DNA from: an uncultured Micrococcales bacterium
GTDB lineage: Bacteria; Actinomycetota; Actinomycetes; Actinomycetales; Microbacteriaceae
Direction of reading: 5' to 3'
DNA: 5,158 bases
Assembly: GCA_903820955.1 (NCBI GenBank)
Contig: CAIJJH010000091.1
Span: 1-5,158 of the forward strand
Part shown: piece by piece, positions 1 through 5,158 of the stretch
Layout: every line of letters begins with the position of its first letter
Position numbering within the stretch: the stretch's first letter is position 1
The notes under the pieces: generated by a model
Databases searched by the model: none
What the model was told of the DNA's origin: nothing
Seen by the model: only the letters and a program-made list of their open reading frames with translations
Program-made: the position numbers and the translations under genes

Positions 1-900
1 CAGCCTTTCCTTTCGGGTGCAATCTCGAAGACCGTGAACATGCCTGAAACAGCGACCGTAGAAGAGATCGAAGATGTCTACTACCGCGGTTGGAAGCTAG
101 GCCTCAAGGCTCTAGCCATCTACCGCGATAACTGCAAGGTTGGTCAGCCGCTAAGCGACGGAAAAGCCAAGGTTGCCGACAAGCCAGCCGAAGCCGCCGA
201 GCCTACCGCGCTATCTAACCCGGTTCGCAAGCGCCTACCTAAGTCGCGTGCTTCTTCGACCACCTCGTTCACCGTTGGTGGCGCAGAGGGTTACATGACC
301 GCTAGCAGCTACCCAGACGGTCAGCTCGGCGAGGTATTCCTAAAGCTCGGCAAGCAGGGTTCGACCCTGGCCGGTGTGATGGACGCCTTCTCGATCGCCA
401 TCTCGATCGGTCTGCAGTACGGTGTTCCGCTAGAGACCTACGTCAAGAAGTTCACCAACGTGAACTTCGAGCCTGCCGGTCTAACCGACGACGCCGACAT
501 CCGTATGGCCAAGTCACTAATGGACTACATCTTCCGTCGTTTGGCTCTCGACTACCTACCGTTTGACACCCGCGCAGCGCTTGGCATTCACAGCGCCTCG
601 GAGCGTTCGGCAGCGTTGGACGCAGCTGGTGGCTACCCACCGGTTGTCGAGATCGCTTCGACCCCGGTTGTTGAGGAAGCAGTTGCCGAAGTTGAGGCAA
701 TCGTTGAGGTTTCGGCTCCGGTCGAAGTAACCCTAACCGTTGAGCCAAAGCGTGAGGTTCACTCCTCGGCCGAGCTCTTCGACCTGCTCCAGGGCAAAGA
801 GTCTGACGCCCCACTTTGCTTCAGCTGTGGAATCAAGATGCGCCCATCCGGTTCATGCCACGTCTGCGAAGGCTGTGGATCAACCAGCGGTTGCAGCTAA
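1..900 (+). CDS. nrdJ: Class II (adenosylcobalamin-dependent) ribonucleoside-diphosphate reductase, C-terminal part
   Basis: This is the last 299 residues of a gene that begins before the window; the frame is open from base 1, and the internal ATGs are not starts. The enzyme reduces ribonucleotides to deoxyribonucleotides in the cytoplasm, using adenosylcobalamin to make its radical. Visible residues 1-45 are the end of the catalytic barrel ([12 protein letters not shown], then [15 protein letters not shown]). A charged linker is followed at about 83-200 by the TSCPD-type domain ([34 protein letters not shown]). A Val/Glu/Ala-rich low-complexity linker covers about 210-250. The protein ends in a cysteine-rich tail with Cys at 273, 276, 286, 289, 292 and 298 (CFSCG...[14 protein letters not shown]), the family's Zn-ribbon/redox tail that re-reduces the active site. 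The catalytic cysteines, Asn and Glu of the barrel lie outside the window. Leu codon CTA is unusually common. Family assignment is very secure. Confidence 0.96.
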   Translation, partial: QPFLSGAISKTVNMPETATVEEIEDVYYRGWKLGLKALAIYRDNCKVGQPLSDGKAKVADKPAEAAEPTALSNPVRKRLPKSRASSTTSFTVGGAEGYMTASSYPDGQLGEVFLKLGKQGSTLAGVMDAFSIAISIGLQYGVPLETYVKKFTNVNFEPAGLTDDADIRMAKSLMDYIFRRLALDYLPFDTRAALGIHSASERSAALDAAGGYPPVVEIASTPVVEEAVAEVEAIVEVSAPVEVTLTVEPKREVHSSAELFDLLQGKESDAPLCFSCGIKMRPSGSCHVCEGCGSTSGCS

Positions 901-910
901 AGATTAAAGC

Positions 911-953
911 AACGAAAGAGCCGATGCCCTCTGGGTGTCGGCTCTTTCGTTTT
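911..953 (+). terminator. Intrinsic terminator after nrdJ
   Basis: A long hairpin starts 11 bases after the nrdJ stop. Fourteen perfect pairs join 911-924 (AACGAAAGAGCCGA) to 938-951 (TCGGCTCTTTCGTT). Two G-T wobbles and three G-C pairs then close a 3-base loop (TCT, 930-932), giving a stem of 19 pairs. The right arm ends in TTTT (950-953), a short U tract. The only downstream gene on this strand, pyrD, has its own promoter-like element, so this should end the nrdJ transcript. Confidence 0.9.
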
Positions 954-965
954 AACCCTTTCGGG

Positions 966-978
966 TAGCCTAGAACCG
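966..978 (+). promoter_or_regulatory. Putative -10 element of a leaderless pyrD promoter
   Basis: TAGCCT at 966-971 fits the actinobacterial TANNNT -10 consensus. If transcription starts at the G of the pyrD GTG codon (978), the hexamer lies exactly at -12 to -7. No Shine-Dalgarno sequence is visible between the terminator and the GTG, which supports a leaderless mRNA. No convincing -35 is visible; its expected place falls inside the right arm of the preceding terminator. This is inferred from sequence only. Confidence 0.55.
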
Positions 979-1997
979 TGTTTTACTCCCTCATTCTTCG
1001 CGTTTTCTTCGTTCGGTTTAAGCCCGAGACGATTCATCACGCGGTAGTTGCCGGTATTCGATTTGCCCGCGCAATTGGCTTGACCAGCCTGGTGCGTCTA
1101 GGTCCGAGTGAAACCGATACCATCGAGGCTTTCGGGCTCGAGTTCAAAGGGCCTTTCGGTCTTGCCGCCGGTTTTGATAAGAACGCACTGGCAATCAGAG
1201 CATTGGGCGACCTTGGCTTTTCTCACGTCGAAATCGGTACGGTCACAGCACTAGCCCAGCCTGGTAACCCCAAGCCTCGCCTGTTCAGGCTGCTCGCCGA
1301 CCGAGCCTTGGTCAACCGCATGGGCTTCAACAACGCCGGAGCGGCTGCGATCGCCGAGCGCCTAGCGAAGCTTCGAGCCAAAAACCCCAAAAACTTGCCC
1401 ATCATCGGCATCAACATCGGCAAGAGCAAGGCGACCCCGGTCGCAGAGGCCGCCGAAGACTACCGATTCAGTGCCAAATTGCTCGCTCCGCTGGCCGATT
1501 ATCTGGCGGTAAACGTTTCGTCGCCAAATACGCCGGGGCTTCGCTCCCTTCAGTCGGTAGAGGCCCTAGAACCGATTCTGAAGGCGGTTCTAGCCGAATC
1601 TAGTTCCAAGCCCGTTTTGGTCAAAATTGCCCCTGATTTGGCCGATGAAGACGTCATTGCCGTCGCAGATTTGGCAATTCGCTTGAAGCTGGCCGGAATA
1701 ATCGCCACCAACACCACGATTTCCCGCGCGAACCTCAAAACTCCAGCCGGGGCAATAGAAAAAGCCGGCGATGGCGGGCTCTCTGGAGCACCACTCAAGG
1801 CCAGATCACTCGAGGTCCTCAAGTTGCTGAAGGGTCATGTCGGCGACAGGCTAGCAATCATCGCCGTTGGGGGAGTGGAGACCCCAGAGGACTCCCAAGA
1901 ACGAATGAAAGCCGGCGCAACCCTGGTTCAGGGCTACACCGGCTTCATCTACATCGGCCCATTCTGGGCCAGGCGAATCAACCGCGCTAAGGCTTAG
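978..1997 (+). CDS. pyrD: Dihydroorotate dehydrogenase (quinone), class 2
   Basis: PyrD oxidises dihydroorotate to orotate, the fourth step of de novo UMP synthesis, passing electrons through FMN to membrane quinone. The 339 residues match the usual class 2 length. Residues 1-40 form the amphipathic N-terminal extension typical of the membrane-associated class. FMN-barrel motifs follow: FGLAAGFDKNA (60-70), IGTVT (86-90), NRMGFNNAG (113-121) and GINIGKSK (144-151). NVSSPNTPGLR (179-189) holds the probable catalytic base Ser182; class 1 enzymes carry Cys there. Later motifs are KIAPD (216-220), ATNTT (243-247), GGLSG (266-270), VGGV (297-300) and GYTGFIYIGP (319-328). The GTG start was chosen because it begins the family N-terminus (MFYSLILRVFF) and sits 7 bases after a -10-like TAGCCT with no ribosome binding site. 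It appears monocistronic. The TAG stop overlaps the stop of the convergent reductase gene by 4 bases. Confidence 0.96.
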   Translation: MFYSLILRVFFVRFKPETIHHAVVAGIRFARAIGLTSLVRLGPSETDTIEAFGLEFKGPFGLAAGFDKNALAIRALGDLGFSHVEIGTVTALAQPGNPKPRLFRLLADRALVNRMGFNNAGAAAIAERLAKLRAKNPKNLPIIGINIGKSKATPVAEAAEDYRFSAKLLAPLADYLAVNVSSPNTPGLRSLQSVEALEPILKAVLAESSSKPVLVKIAPDLADEDVIAVADLAIRLKLAGIIATNTTISRANLKTPAGAIEKAGDGGLSGAPLKARSLEVLKLLKGHVGDRLAIIAVGGVETPEDSQERMKAGATLVQGYTGFIYIGPFWARRINRAKA

Positions 1998-2031
1998 ACC
2001 ACGCGCGTTTCTGGTGCGGTGGTTAGCGCGG
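1982..2031. repeat. Inverted repeat enclosing the convergent stop codons
   Basis: CCGCGCTAA (1982-1990) is perfectly complementary to TTAGCGCGG (2023-2031). Further inside, CCAC (1999-2002) can pair with GTGG (2019-2022), and CGC (2004-2006) with GCG (2016-2018). Both stop codons (1994-1997) sit in the bulge of this imperfect hairpin. It could fold in RNA from either strand, but neither side has a U tract, so a classical intrinsic terminator is not supported. It lies entirely within the 3' ends of the two coding sequences and could be chance. Confidence 0.45.
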
Positions 2032-2995
2032 GGTCGGTTTCTGCAATCGGCAAGGTAATCTCGTCGATTTTTGCCATCACGTCTGCCGAAAGCTTGACTC
2101 CGGCGGCGGCAATGTTCGAGGCGATCTGATCCGGGCGGCTGGCGCCAACGATTGCCGATGCGACGTTCTTGTTCTGAAGCACCCAAGCGAGGGCAAGCTG
2201 AGCCATAGTGAGACCGAGGTCATCGGCGATAGGCTTCAGCAACTGAACTCGGGTAAGAACCTCGTCGTTTAGCTTTTCGCGAATGAACCGACCGGCTGCC
2301 TCATCGGCTGCGCGGGAGTCGGCTGGCACAGGCTGACCAGGAAGGTACTTGCCGGTCAGGATTCCCTGAGCCATCGGAGACCAAACAATCTGCGAGACGC
2401 CAAGCTCTTCGGACTTTGGAATGACCTTCTTTTCGATGACTCGCCAGAGCATCGAGTACTGCGGTTGGCTCGAAATCAGCTGGAAGCCGAGTTCCTTTGA
2501 AAGCTTGTGTCCGGCTTCGATCTGTTCTGCACTCCACTCGGAAACACCGATGTAGAGAGCCTTGCCTGCGCGCACGATGTCGGCAAATGCCTGCATGGTT
2601 TCTTCGATCGGAGTCTCGACGTCGTAGCGGTGAGCCTGGTAGAGATCGACGTAGTCGAGGTTGAGGCGCTTTAGCGAACCGTTGATCGACTCCATGATGT
2701 GCTTGCGCGAAAGACCTGTGTCGTTCGGCATGCGCTCGGCAACCGGCCAGTAAACCTTGGTGAAGACTTCGATGCCTTCACGACGCTGACCCGCGAGTGC
2801 CTTGCCAAGCACCGTTTCGGCGGCCTGGTTGGCGTAGACGTCCGCGGTGTCAAATGAGGTGATTCCACCATCTAGGGCTGCGTGCACGGTGGCAATGGCC
2901 GCCGAATCATCAACCTGCATGGCGTGAGTCAACCAGTTGCCGTAGGTGAGTTCAGAGATTTTGAAACCGGAGTTTCCGAGGTAGCGGTATTCCAT
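1994..2995 (-). CDS. Aldo/keto reductase, Kv-beta-like family
   Basis: This is a soluble NAD(P)H-dependent oxidoreductase predicted to reduce aldehydes or ketones; its substrate cannot be read from sequence. The 333 residues form a complete (beta/alpha)8 AKR barrel. The opening MEYRYLGNSGFKISELTYGNW is typical of the potassium-channel beta-subunit-like AKRs. The catalytic tetrad is intact: Asp49 and Tyr54 (FDTADVY), Lys80 (FTKVYWP) and His122 (LYQAHRYD). Cofactor-site motifs are GVSEW (150-154), SQPQYSML (176-183), SPMAQGILTGKY (206-217) and IVGASRPDQIASNI (282-295). It is the last gene of the minus-strand unit. Its ATG shares one base with the stop of the upstream decarboxylase (TAATG), and only a weak ribosome binding site (GGCGA) precedes it, so translation is probably coupled. 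Its TAA overlaps the pyrD stop. General detoxification of carbonyls is an alternative to a role tied to the decarboxylase. Confidence 0.93.
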   Translation of the reverse strand: MEYRYLGNSGFKISELTYGNWLTHAMQVDDSAAIATVHAALDGGITSFDTADVYANQAAETVLGKALAGQRREGIEVFTKVYWPVAERMPNDTGLSRKHIMESINGSLKRLNLDYVDLYQAHRYDVETPIEETMQAFADIVRAGKALYIGVSEWSAEQIEAGHKLSKELGFQLISSQPQYSMLWRVIEKKVIPKSEELGVSQIVWSPMAQGILTGKYLPGQPVPADSRAADEAAGRFIREKLNDEVLTRVQLLKPIADDLGLTMAQLALAWVLQNKNVASAIVGASRPDQIASNIAAAGVKLSADVMAKIDEITLPIAETDPALTTAPETRVV

Positions 2996-4380
2996 TATTT
3001 TTCGCCGATCATTTCTTTGGTTAGGGCTTCCACATGATTGTGTAAGTTTTGAACCCAGTTTTCTTGCTCTGGTTTCATCAGGACGCTTCGCATGATTCGC
3101 GCTTTATCGGCGTCCGGATTCAAATTAAATCCTCGCACGCTCAGCGCTTCGTTATTCACCACGTAGGTGGCCAGGTGGATCTGTTCTTTGCGTTCCACGT
3201 CAGTCGACCGAACGAAGAGCTCGTGACTCAGGTAGTCGAGTTCGGTCATCGACTCGGCTCTCGGCAGGTAGGCAATTATGTCGAGTTCCGGCTTCTGATA
3301 AGGGGCCAGCACCTCTGAGGTTTCAAGCAGCTCGTGCCACTTCACTGCGGCATTGCGGCCGGCGAGTAAGACCTGGCCTAGACCCTGTTCGGTTAGTGGG
3401 AACACCTTGAGGGTCGCCCAAAGTGCTGCTGCCGAAGCGCCTGCTCTCGAACACTCGAGTTGGATTTCGCCGAAGTGCAGTTCGTCGCTCGCGAAGTAGG
3501 TGTAAGGCGAGTCGTGCTTGTAGAACCTGCCCACGGTGATGTCGCTAAAGAACACCGCACCGCAGCCATAGGGTTGCAAACCGTGTTTATGCGGGTCAAC
3601 CACGACCGAGTCGCTCTGCGAGATTGCCGCGTAATGCCTCGCACCCTCTGGGTCTAGCTGGTTTTCGATGAGCTTGAAAAATCCGCCGTATGCGGTGTCC
3701 ACGTGGACGCGCGCACCATATTTTCGGGCGAGTGGAATGATGTCGGCAAGCGGATCGATCGCGCCAAGCCCAGTTGTGCCAAGAGTTGCCACGACGGTTC
3801 CGATAGTGCCTCTGCGGAGCTCTTCTTCGAGGTGGTTGAGGTCCATTCGGCCAAGAGAATCGGTGCGAATTCCGATTGATTCGATATTCAGCACCTCGCT
3901 CATGCGCGAGTGCGTGTAGTGCGAATCCTTGCTGTGCGCGATGCCCTTGCCGGGGTTGATTTCGCGTCCGATCCAGAGTGCTTCAAGATTCGCGGTGGTG
4001 CCGCTCCAGGTCAGGTGACCGAGGAACGCTTCCGGGTAACCAAACATCTTTGCCATGTCACGCAGCACTTCGCGTTCCATGATCGTGGTCGCCGGGCCGC
4101 CGTCAATCGAGTGGTTGTTCGGGTTGATCATCATCGTCGCGAGGTAGGCGGCGATTGCCACGGGGTGCGGTGGCTTTAGCATTTGCCCAGCATAGTGCGG
4201 GTGGAAGAAAGGGAAGTTGTTGTCGAGGCGTTCGGTAAGTTCGGCTAACACCGACTGAACCTTGCCAAGGTCGGCCTGTAACGAATCGTGAACCTCAAAG
4301 CCCCCGTAGGTGTCTTTGAGCTCGTTCACCGCACCAACCACCTGGGGAATCAGGTCGGTTAGTTTTATTTCCTGTGCCAA
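2995..4380 (-). CDS. PLP-dependent group II decarboxylase-like enzyme (glutamate/tyrosine decarboxylase superfamily)
   Basis: This is a cytoplasmic fold-type I PLP enzyme related to bacterial and archaeal glutamate, tyrosine and aspartate decarboxylases. It is predicted to act on an L-amino acid, with the substrate unknown. Among its 461 residues, SGTTANLEAL (126-135) forms the phosphate-binding region. His154 (SHYTH) is the likely ring-stacking histidine. Asp228 (HVDTAYGGF) contacts the pyridine nitrogen, and Lys265 (VDPHKHG) is the Schiff-base lysine. Other conserved-looking blocks are HPHYAGQML (60-68), NHSIDGGPATTIMEREV (89-105) and SPYTYFASDELHFGEIQLECSR (291-312, flexible catalytic loop). 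Start choice: TTG preceded by a strong AAAGGAGT, with 6 bases between GGAG and TTG; no suitable ATG lies nearby. It follows the DUF3043 gene by 34 bases and overlaps the reductase start by one base. It could instead be an aldehyde-forming or otherwise diverged PLP enzyme, so no gene symbol is given. Confidence 0.9.
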   Translation of the reverse strand: MAQEIKLTDLIPQVVGAVNELKDTYGGFEVHDSLQADLGKVQSVLAELTERLDNNFPFFHPHYAGQMLKPPHPVAIAAYLATMMINPNNHSIDGGPATTIMEREVLRDMAKMFGYPEAFLGHLTWSGTTANLEALWIGREINPGKGIAHSKDSHYTHSRMSEVLNIESIGIRTDSLGRMDLNHLEEELRRGTIGTVVATLGTTGLGAIDPLADIIPLARKYGARVHVDTAYGGFFKLIENQLDPEGARHYAAISQSDSVVVDPHKHGLQPYGCGAVFFSDITVGRFYKHDSPYTYFASDELHFGEIQLECSRAGASAAALWATLKVFPLTEQGLGQVLLAGRNAAVKWHELLETSEVLAPYQKPELDIIAYLPRAESMTELDYLSHELFVRSTDVERKEQIHLATYVVNNEALSVRGFNLNPDADKARIMRSVLMKPEQENWVQNLHNHVEALTKEMIGEK

Positions 4381-4385
4381 AGTTG

Positions 4386-4393
4386 ACTCCTTT
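4386..4393 (-). promoter_or_regulatory. Strong Shine-Dalgarno deciding the TTG start of the decarboxylase
   Basis: On the minus strand AAAGGAGT lies in the 34-base gap after the DUF3043 stop, with 6 bases between GGAG and the TTG at 4380. This near-consensus site makes the rare TTG start credible. I see no promoter or terminator in this gap, consistent with cotranscription with the DUF3043 gene. Confidence 0.8.
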
Positions 4394-4414
4394 GTGAACT
4401 TTCGGCGGATGTTG

Positions 4415-4948
4415 TTACTTTGTCGCGCTACCGCGCTTTACCTGTGGTTTCGGGAGGCGCATAGGGCGCATGTGGAACCCGCGGCTGGCAGCGTACCAAC
4501 CGACACCGCGCTCGAGGTTTCCGTACTTCTTTTCTATTTCAGACTTCGTCTTGCGAATAATCAGAGTCGAATCGATCACGATTGCAAACAGGATCGCCCA
4601 GAGCACGAAGATGCCGGCCACCTCTACGGCCACGTTCTGGATCGTATTTGTGATGATTACCAAAAATAGGGCAGGAATCAGGACTTCGCCAAAGGTGAAG
4701 CGGCGTCCGTCAACGATGTCGCGAGCCATCCGGCGCTGCGGACCCTTGTCGCGTGGGCCGAGGTAGCGCTCTTCGCCGGCCATCATGCCAGCGCGGGCCT
4801 TCGCACGATTTGCCGTGATTTGGCTCTTTTCTGCCTTGCGAGCCTCGGGCGATTTTTGGCCGACGATTGGTTTTAGATTGGCAGCCTCGCGCTCCTTGCG
4901 GGTCGGGGTTGCGTGGCCTTTGCCTGCTGGCTTCTTTGAGTCGGTCAT
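4415..4948 (-). CDS. DUF3043 family membrane protein, function unknown
   Basis: This 177-residue protein is of an actinobacterial family with no known function. Residues 1-57 are Lys/Arg/Ala-rich and probably cytoplasmic and disordered (KGHATPTRKEREAANLKPIVG). The family's most recognisable block is GEERYLGPRDKGPQRRMARD (58-77), continuing to DGRR (80-83). Two hydrophobic helices follow at about 86-104 (EVLIPALFLVIIT) and 107-131 (VEVAGIFVLWAILFAIVID), separated by a short hydrophilic turn. The C-terminus is again basic and carries GVGWYAASRGFHMRP (148-162), a segment also typical of the family. The likely topology is a two-helix hairpin with both ends in the cytoplasm. The ATG is preceded by AAGGA with a 5-base gap. 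It is the first gene of the minus-strand unit and is divergent from a dipeptidase gene, an arrangement I recall as common in Actinobacteria. Family recognition is from memory of its motifs. Confidence 0.85.
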   Translation of the reverse strand: MTDSKKPAGKGHATPTRKEREAANLKPIVGQKSPEARKAEKSQITANRAKARAGMMAGEERYLGPRDKGPQRRMARDIVDGRRFTFGEVLIPALFLVIITNTIQNVAVEVAGIFVLWAILFAIVIDSTLIIRKTKSEIEKKYGNLERGVGWYAASRGFHMRPMRLPKPQVKRGSATK

Positions 4949-4953
4949 TTATG

Positions 4954-4958
4954 TCCTT
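4954..4958 (-). promoter_or_regulatory. Ribosome binding site of the DUF3043 gene
   Basis: AAGGA on the minus strand, 5 bases before the ATG at 4948, is a good Shine-Dalgarno match. It supports this start and implies that the DUF3043 mRNA has a short leader, unlike the divergent dipeptidase gene. Confidence 0.7.
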
Positions 4959-4979
4959 AAGATTCGAGAGTTCTATTCC

Positions 4980-4985
4980 TAAGAT
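4980..4985 (+). promoter_or_regulatory. Putative -10 element of a leaderless dipeptidase promoter
   Basis: TAAGAT at 4980-4985 ends 7 bases before the dipeptidase ATG at 4993, which places it at about -13 to -8 if the mRNA starts at the ATG. No Shine-Dalgarno sequence precedes the ATG. The possible -35 region (TTAAGA, 4957-4962) is a weak match. Confidence 0.5.
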
Positions 4986-4987
4986 TA
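4982..4987 (-). promoter_or_regulatory. Putative -10 element for the DUF3043-decarboxylase-reductase unit
   Basis: TAATCT on the minus strand (read from 4987 to 4982) fits TANNNT and would start a transcript near 4975 with a leader of about 27 bases carrying the AAGGA site. No -35 match is visible. It overlaps the opposing -10 of the dipeptidase gene by four bases. The assignment is tentative. Confidence 0.35.
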
Positions 4988-4992
4988 CTCTC

Positions 4993-5158
4993 ATGAACAA
5001 CTTCCCGAGCGTCGATGCAATCCAATCCGATTTAGTAACCCAGGTCCGAGATGTGGTCGGTGGCGACTTCGCACGTCGTGTCGGCGATCTCGGTCGACTG
5101 GTAAAAATTCAAGGCATCGCCTGGGAGGCCTTCGACGCCGCAAATCTTGAAACCTCGG
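4993..5158 (+). CDS. M20-family dipeptidase, N-terminal fragment
   Basis: The gene runs off the right edge after 55 complete codons. The visible residues include VGDLGRLVKIQGIAWEAFD (30-48), which resembles the opening of actinobacterial M20/M25/M40 metallo-dipeptidases, where a helix is followed by LVRIPGIAWDAFD and a stretch like LERSAEAV. Members are cytoplasmic zinc enzymes that cleave dipeptides. All metal ligands and the catalytic Asp/Glu lie beyond the window, so activity cannot be judged. The ATG was chosen because it starts a plausible family N-terminus and lies 7 bases after TAAGAT; no Shine-Dalgarno is seen, which suggests a leaderless mRNA. It is divergent from the DUF3043 gene, with 44 bases between the start codons. 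Identification rests on a short stretch and on gene neighbourhood. Confidence 0.75.
   Translation, partial: MNNFPSVDAIQSDLVTQVRDVVGGDFARRVGDLGRLVKIQGIAWEAFDAANLETS

Larger units (their letters stand above)
4954..4986. repeat. Imperfect direct repeat TCC(T)TAAGATT
   Basis: TCCTTAAGATT (4954-4964) recurs as TCCTAAGATT (4977-4986) with one base missing. The TAAGAT cores (4958 and 4980) are 22 bases apart, about two helical turns. The left copy contains the complement of the DUF3043 ribosome binding site and the right copy the dipeptidase -10. It could be a tandem regulatory site or a duplicated promoter element. Confidence 0.35.
4966..4992. repeat. Inverted repeat in the divergent promoter region
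   Basis: GAGAGT (4966-4971) and ACTCTC (4987-4992) are perfect 6-base inverted copies separated by 15 bases. They flank both putative -10 elements and end next to the dipeptidase start codon. The symmetry could be an operator for a dimeric regulator, but 6-base repeats also arise by chance. Confidence 0.35.

Noticed and set aside
34..42. A start codon for a stand-alone protein at 34 (GTG) or 40 (ATG)
   Set aside because: The frame is open upstream to base 1 and encodes the expected preceding NrdJ sequence ([10 protein letters not shown]), so the gene begins outside the window.
640..790. Val/Glu/Ala-rich stretch in nrdJ as an inserted domain or repeat
   Set aside because: Actinobacterial NrdJ proteins commonly have a variable low-complexity linker between the TSCPD domain and the cysteine-rich tail, so this is expected.
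452..814. 120-codon open frame on the minus strand within nrdJ
   Set aside because: It lies entirely opposite a strongly conserved coding region, and its protein is Arg/Pro/Gln-rich low-complexity sequence with no recognisable fold: a shadow of nrdJ.
1851..2186. 111-codon open frame on the minus strand across the pyrD/reductase junction
   Set aside because: It overlaps both real genes in another frame, encodes an Arg-rich composition without motifs, and has no supported start site.
3910..4179. Plus-strand open frames opposite the decarboxylase (also 3049-3318, 3460-3657, 3668-3919)
   Set aside because: They are antisense to intact motifs of the PLP enzyme, and their translations resemble no family; explained by codon bias on the other strand.
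2995..4380. Naming the decarboxylase gadB, mfnA or panD-like
   Set aside because: Only general PLP-site residues are visible; the substrate-defining residues do not match any one characterised enzyme well enough from memory.
4310..4669. 119-codon plus-strand open frame spanning the decarboxylase/DUF3043 gap
   Set aside because: It overlaps both genes antisense and shows no family-like motifs; no promoter or ribosome binding site stands out.

Overview
The window looks like ordinary chromosomal core sequence from a high-to-moderate GC actinobacterium. My best inference is an aquatic member of the Microbacteriaceae (Luna-type lineage). The reasons are an actinobacterial class II ribonucleotide reductase tail, a DUF3043 membrane protein beside a divergent M20-type dipeptidase, very short intergenic gaps, GTG and TTG starts, and two apparently leaderless transcripts. 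The taxonomic call rests on recalled family resemblance, not on a search.

Layout, left to right. (1) Bases 1-900 (+) hold the C-terminal 299 residues of a B12-dependent ribonucleotide reductase (NrdJ), closed by a strong intrinsic terminator at 911-953. (2) Bases 978-1997 (+) hold a complete membrane-type (class 2) dihydroorotate dehydrogenase, PyrD. It appears to be transcribed alone from a leaderless promoter placed directly after that terminator. (3) Bases 1994-2995, 2995-4380 and 4415-4948 (all -) form a compact three-gene unit. In transcription order these are a DUF3043 membrane protein, a PLP-dependent group II decarboxylase-like enzyme with a TTG start and strong Shine-Dalgarno, and a Kv-beta-type aldo/keto reductase whose ATG overlaps the decarboxylase stop (TAATG). 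The reductase gene meets pyrD tail to tail with overlapping stop codons. (4) Bases 4993-5158 (+) hold the first 55 residues of an M20-family dipeptidase, divergent from the DUF3043 gene across a 44-bp intergenic region that carries overlapping promoter-like and repeat sequences.

Functionally, nrdJ and pyrD both serve nucleotide supply (deoxynucleotides and de novo pyrimidines) but seem to be separate transcription units. The minus-strand unit pairs an amino-acid decarboxylase of unknown substrate with an NADPH-dependent carbonyl reductase. The tight coupling suggests a shared role, but nothing in the sequence fixes the substrate.

There is no gene-free stretch over 300 bases. I see no mobile element, CRISPR array, rRNA or tRNA gene. 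I did not find a clear new biological system. The points most worth a second look are the coupled decarboxylase/reductase pair, the inverted repeat around the convergent stop codons, and the densely packed divergent promoter region at 4949-4992.
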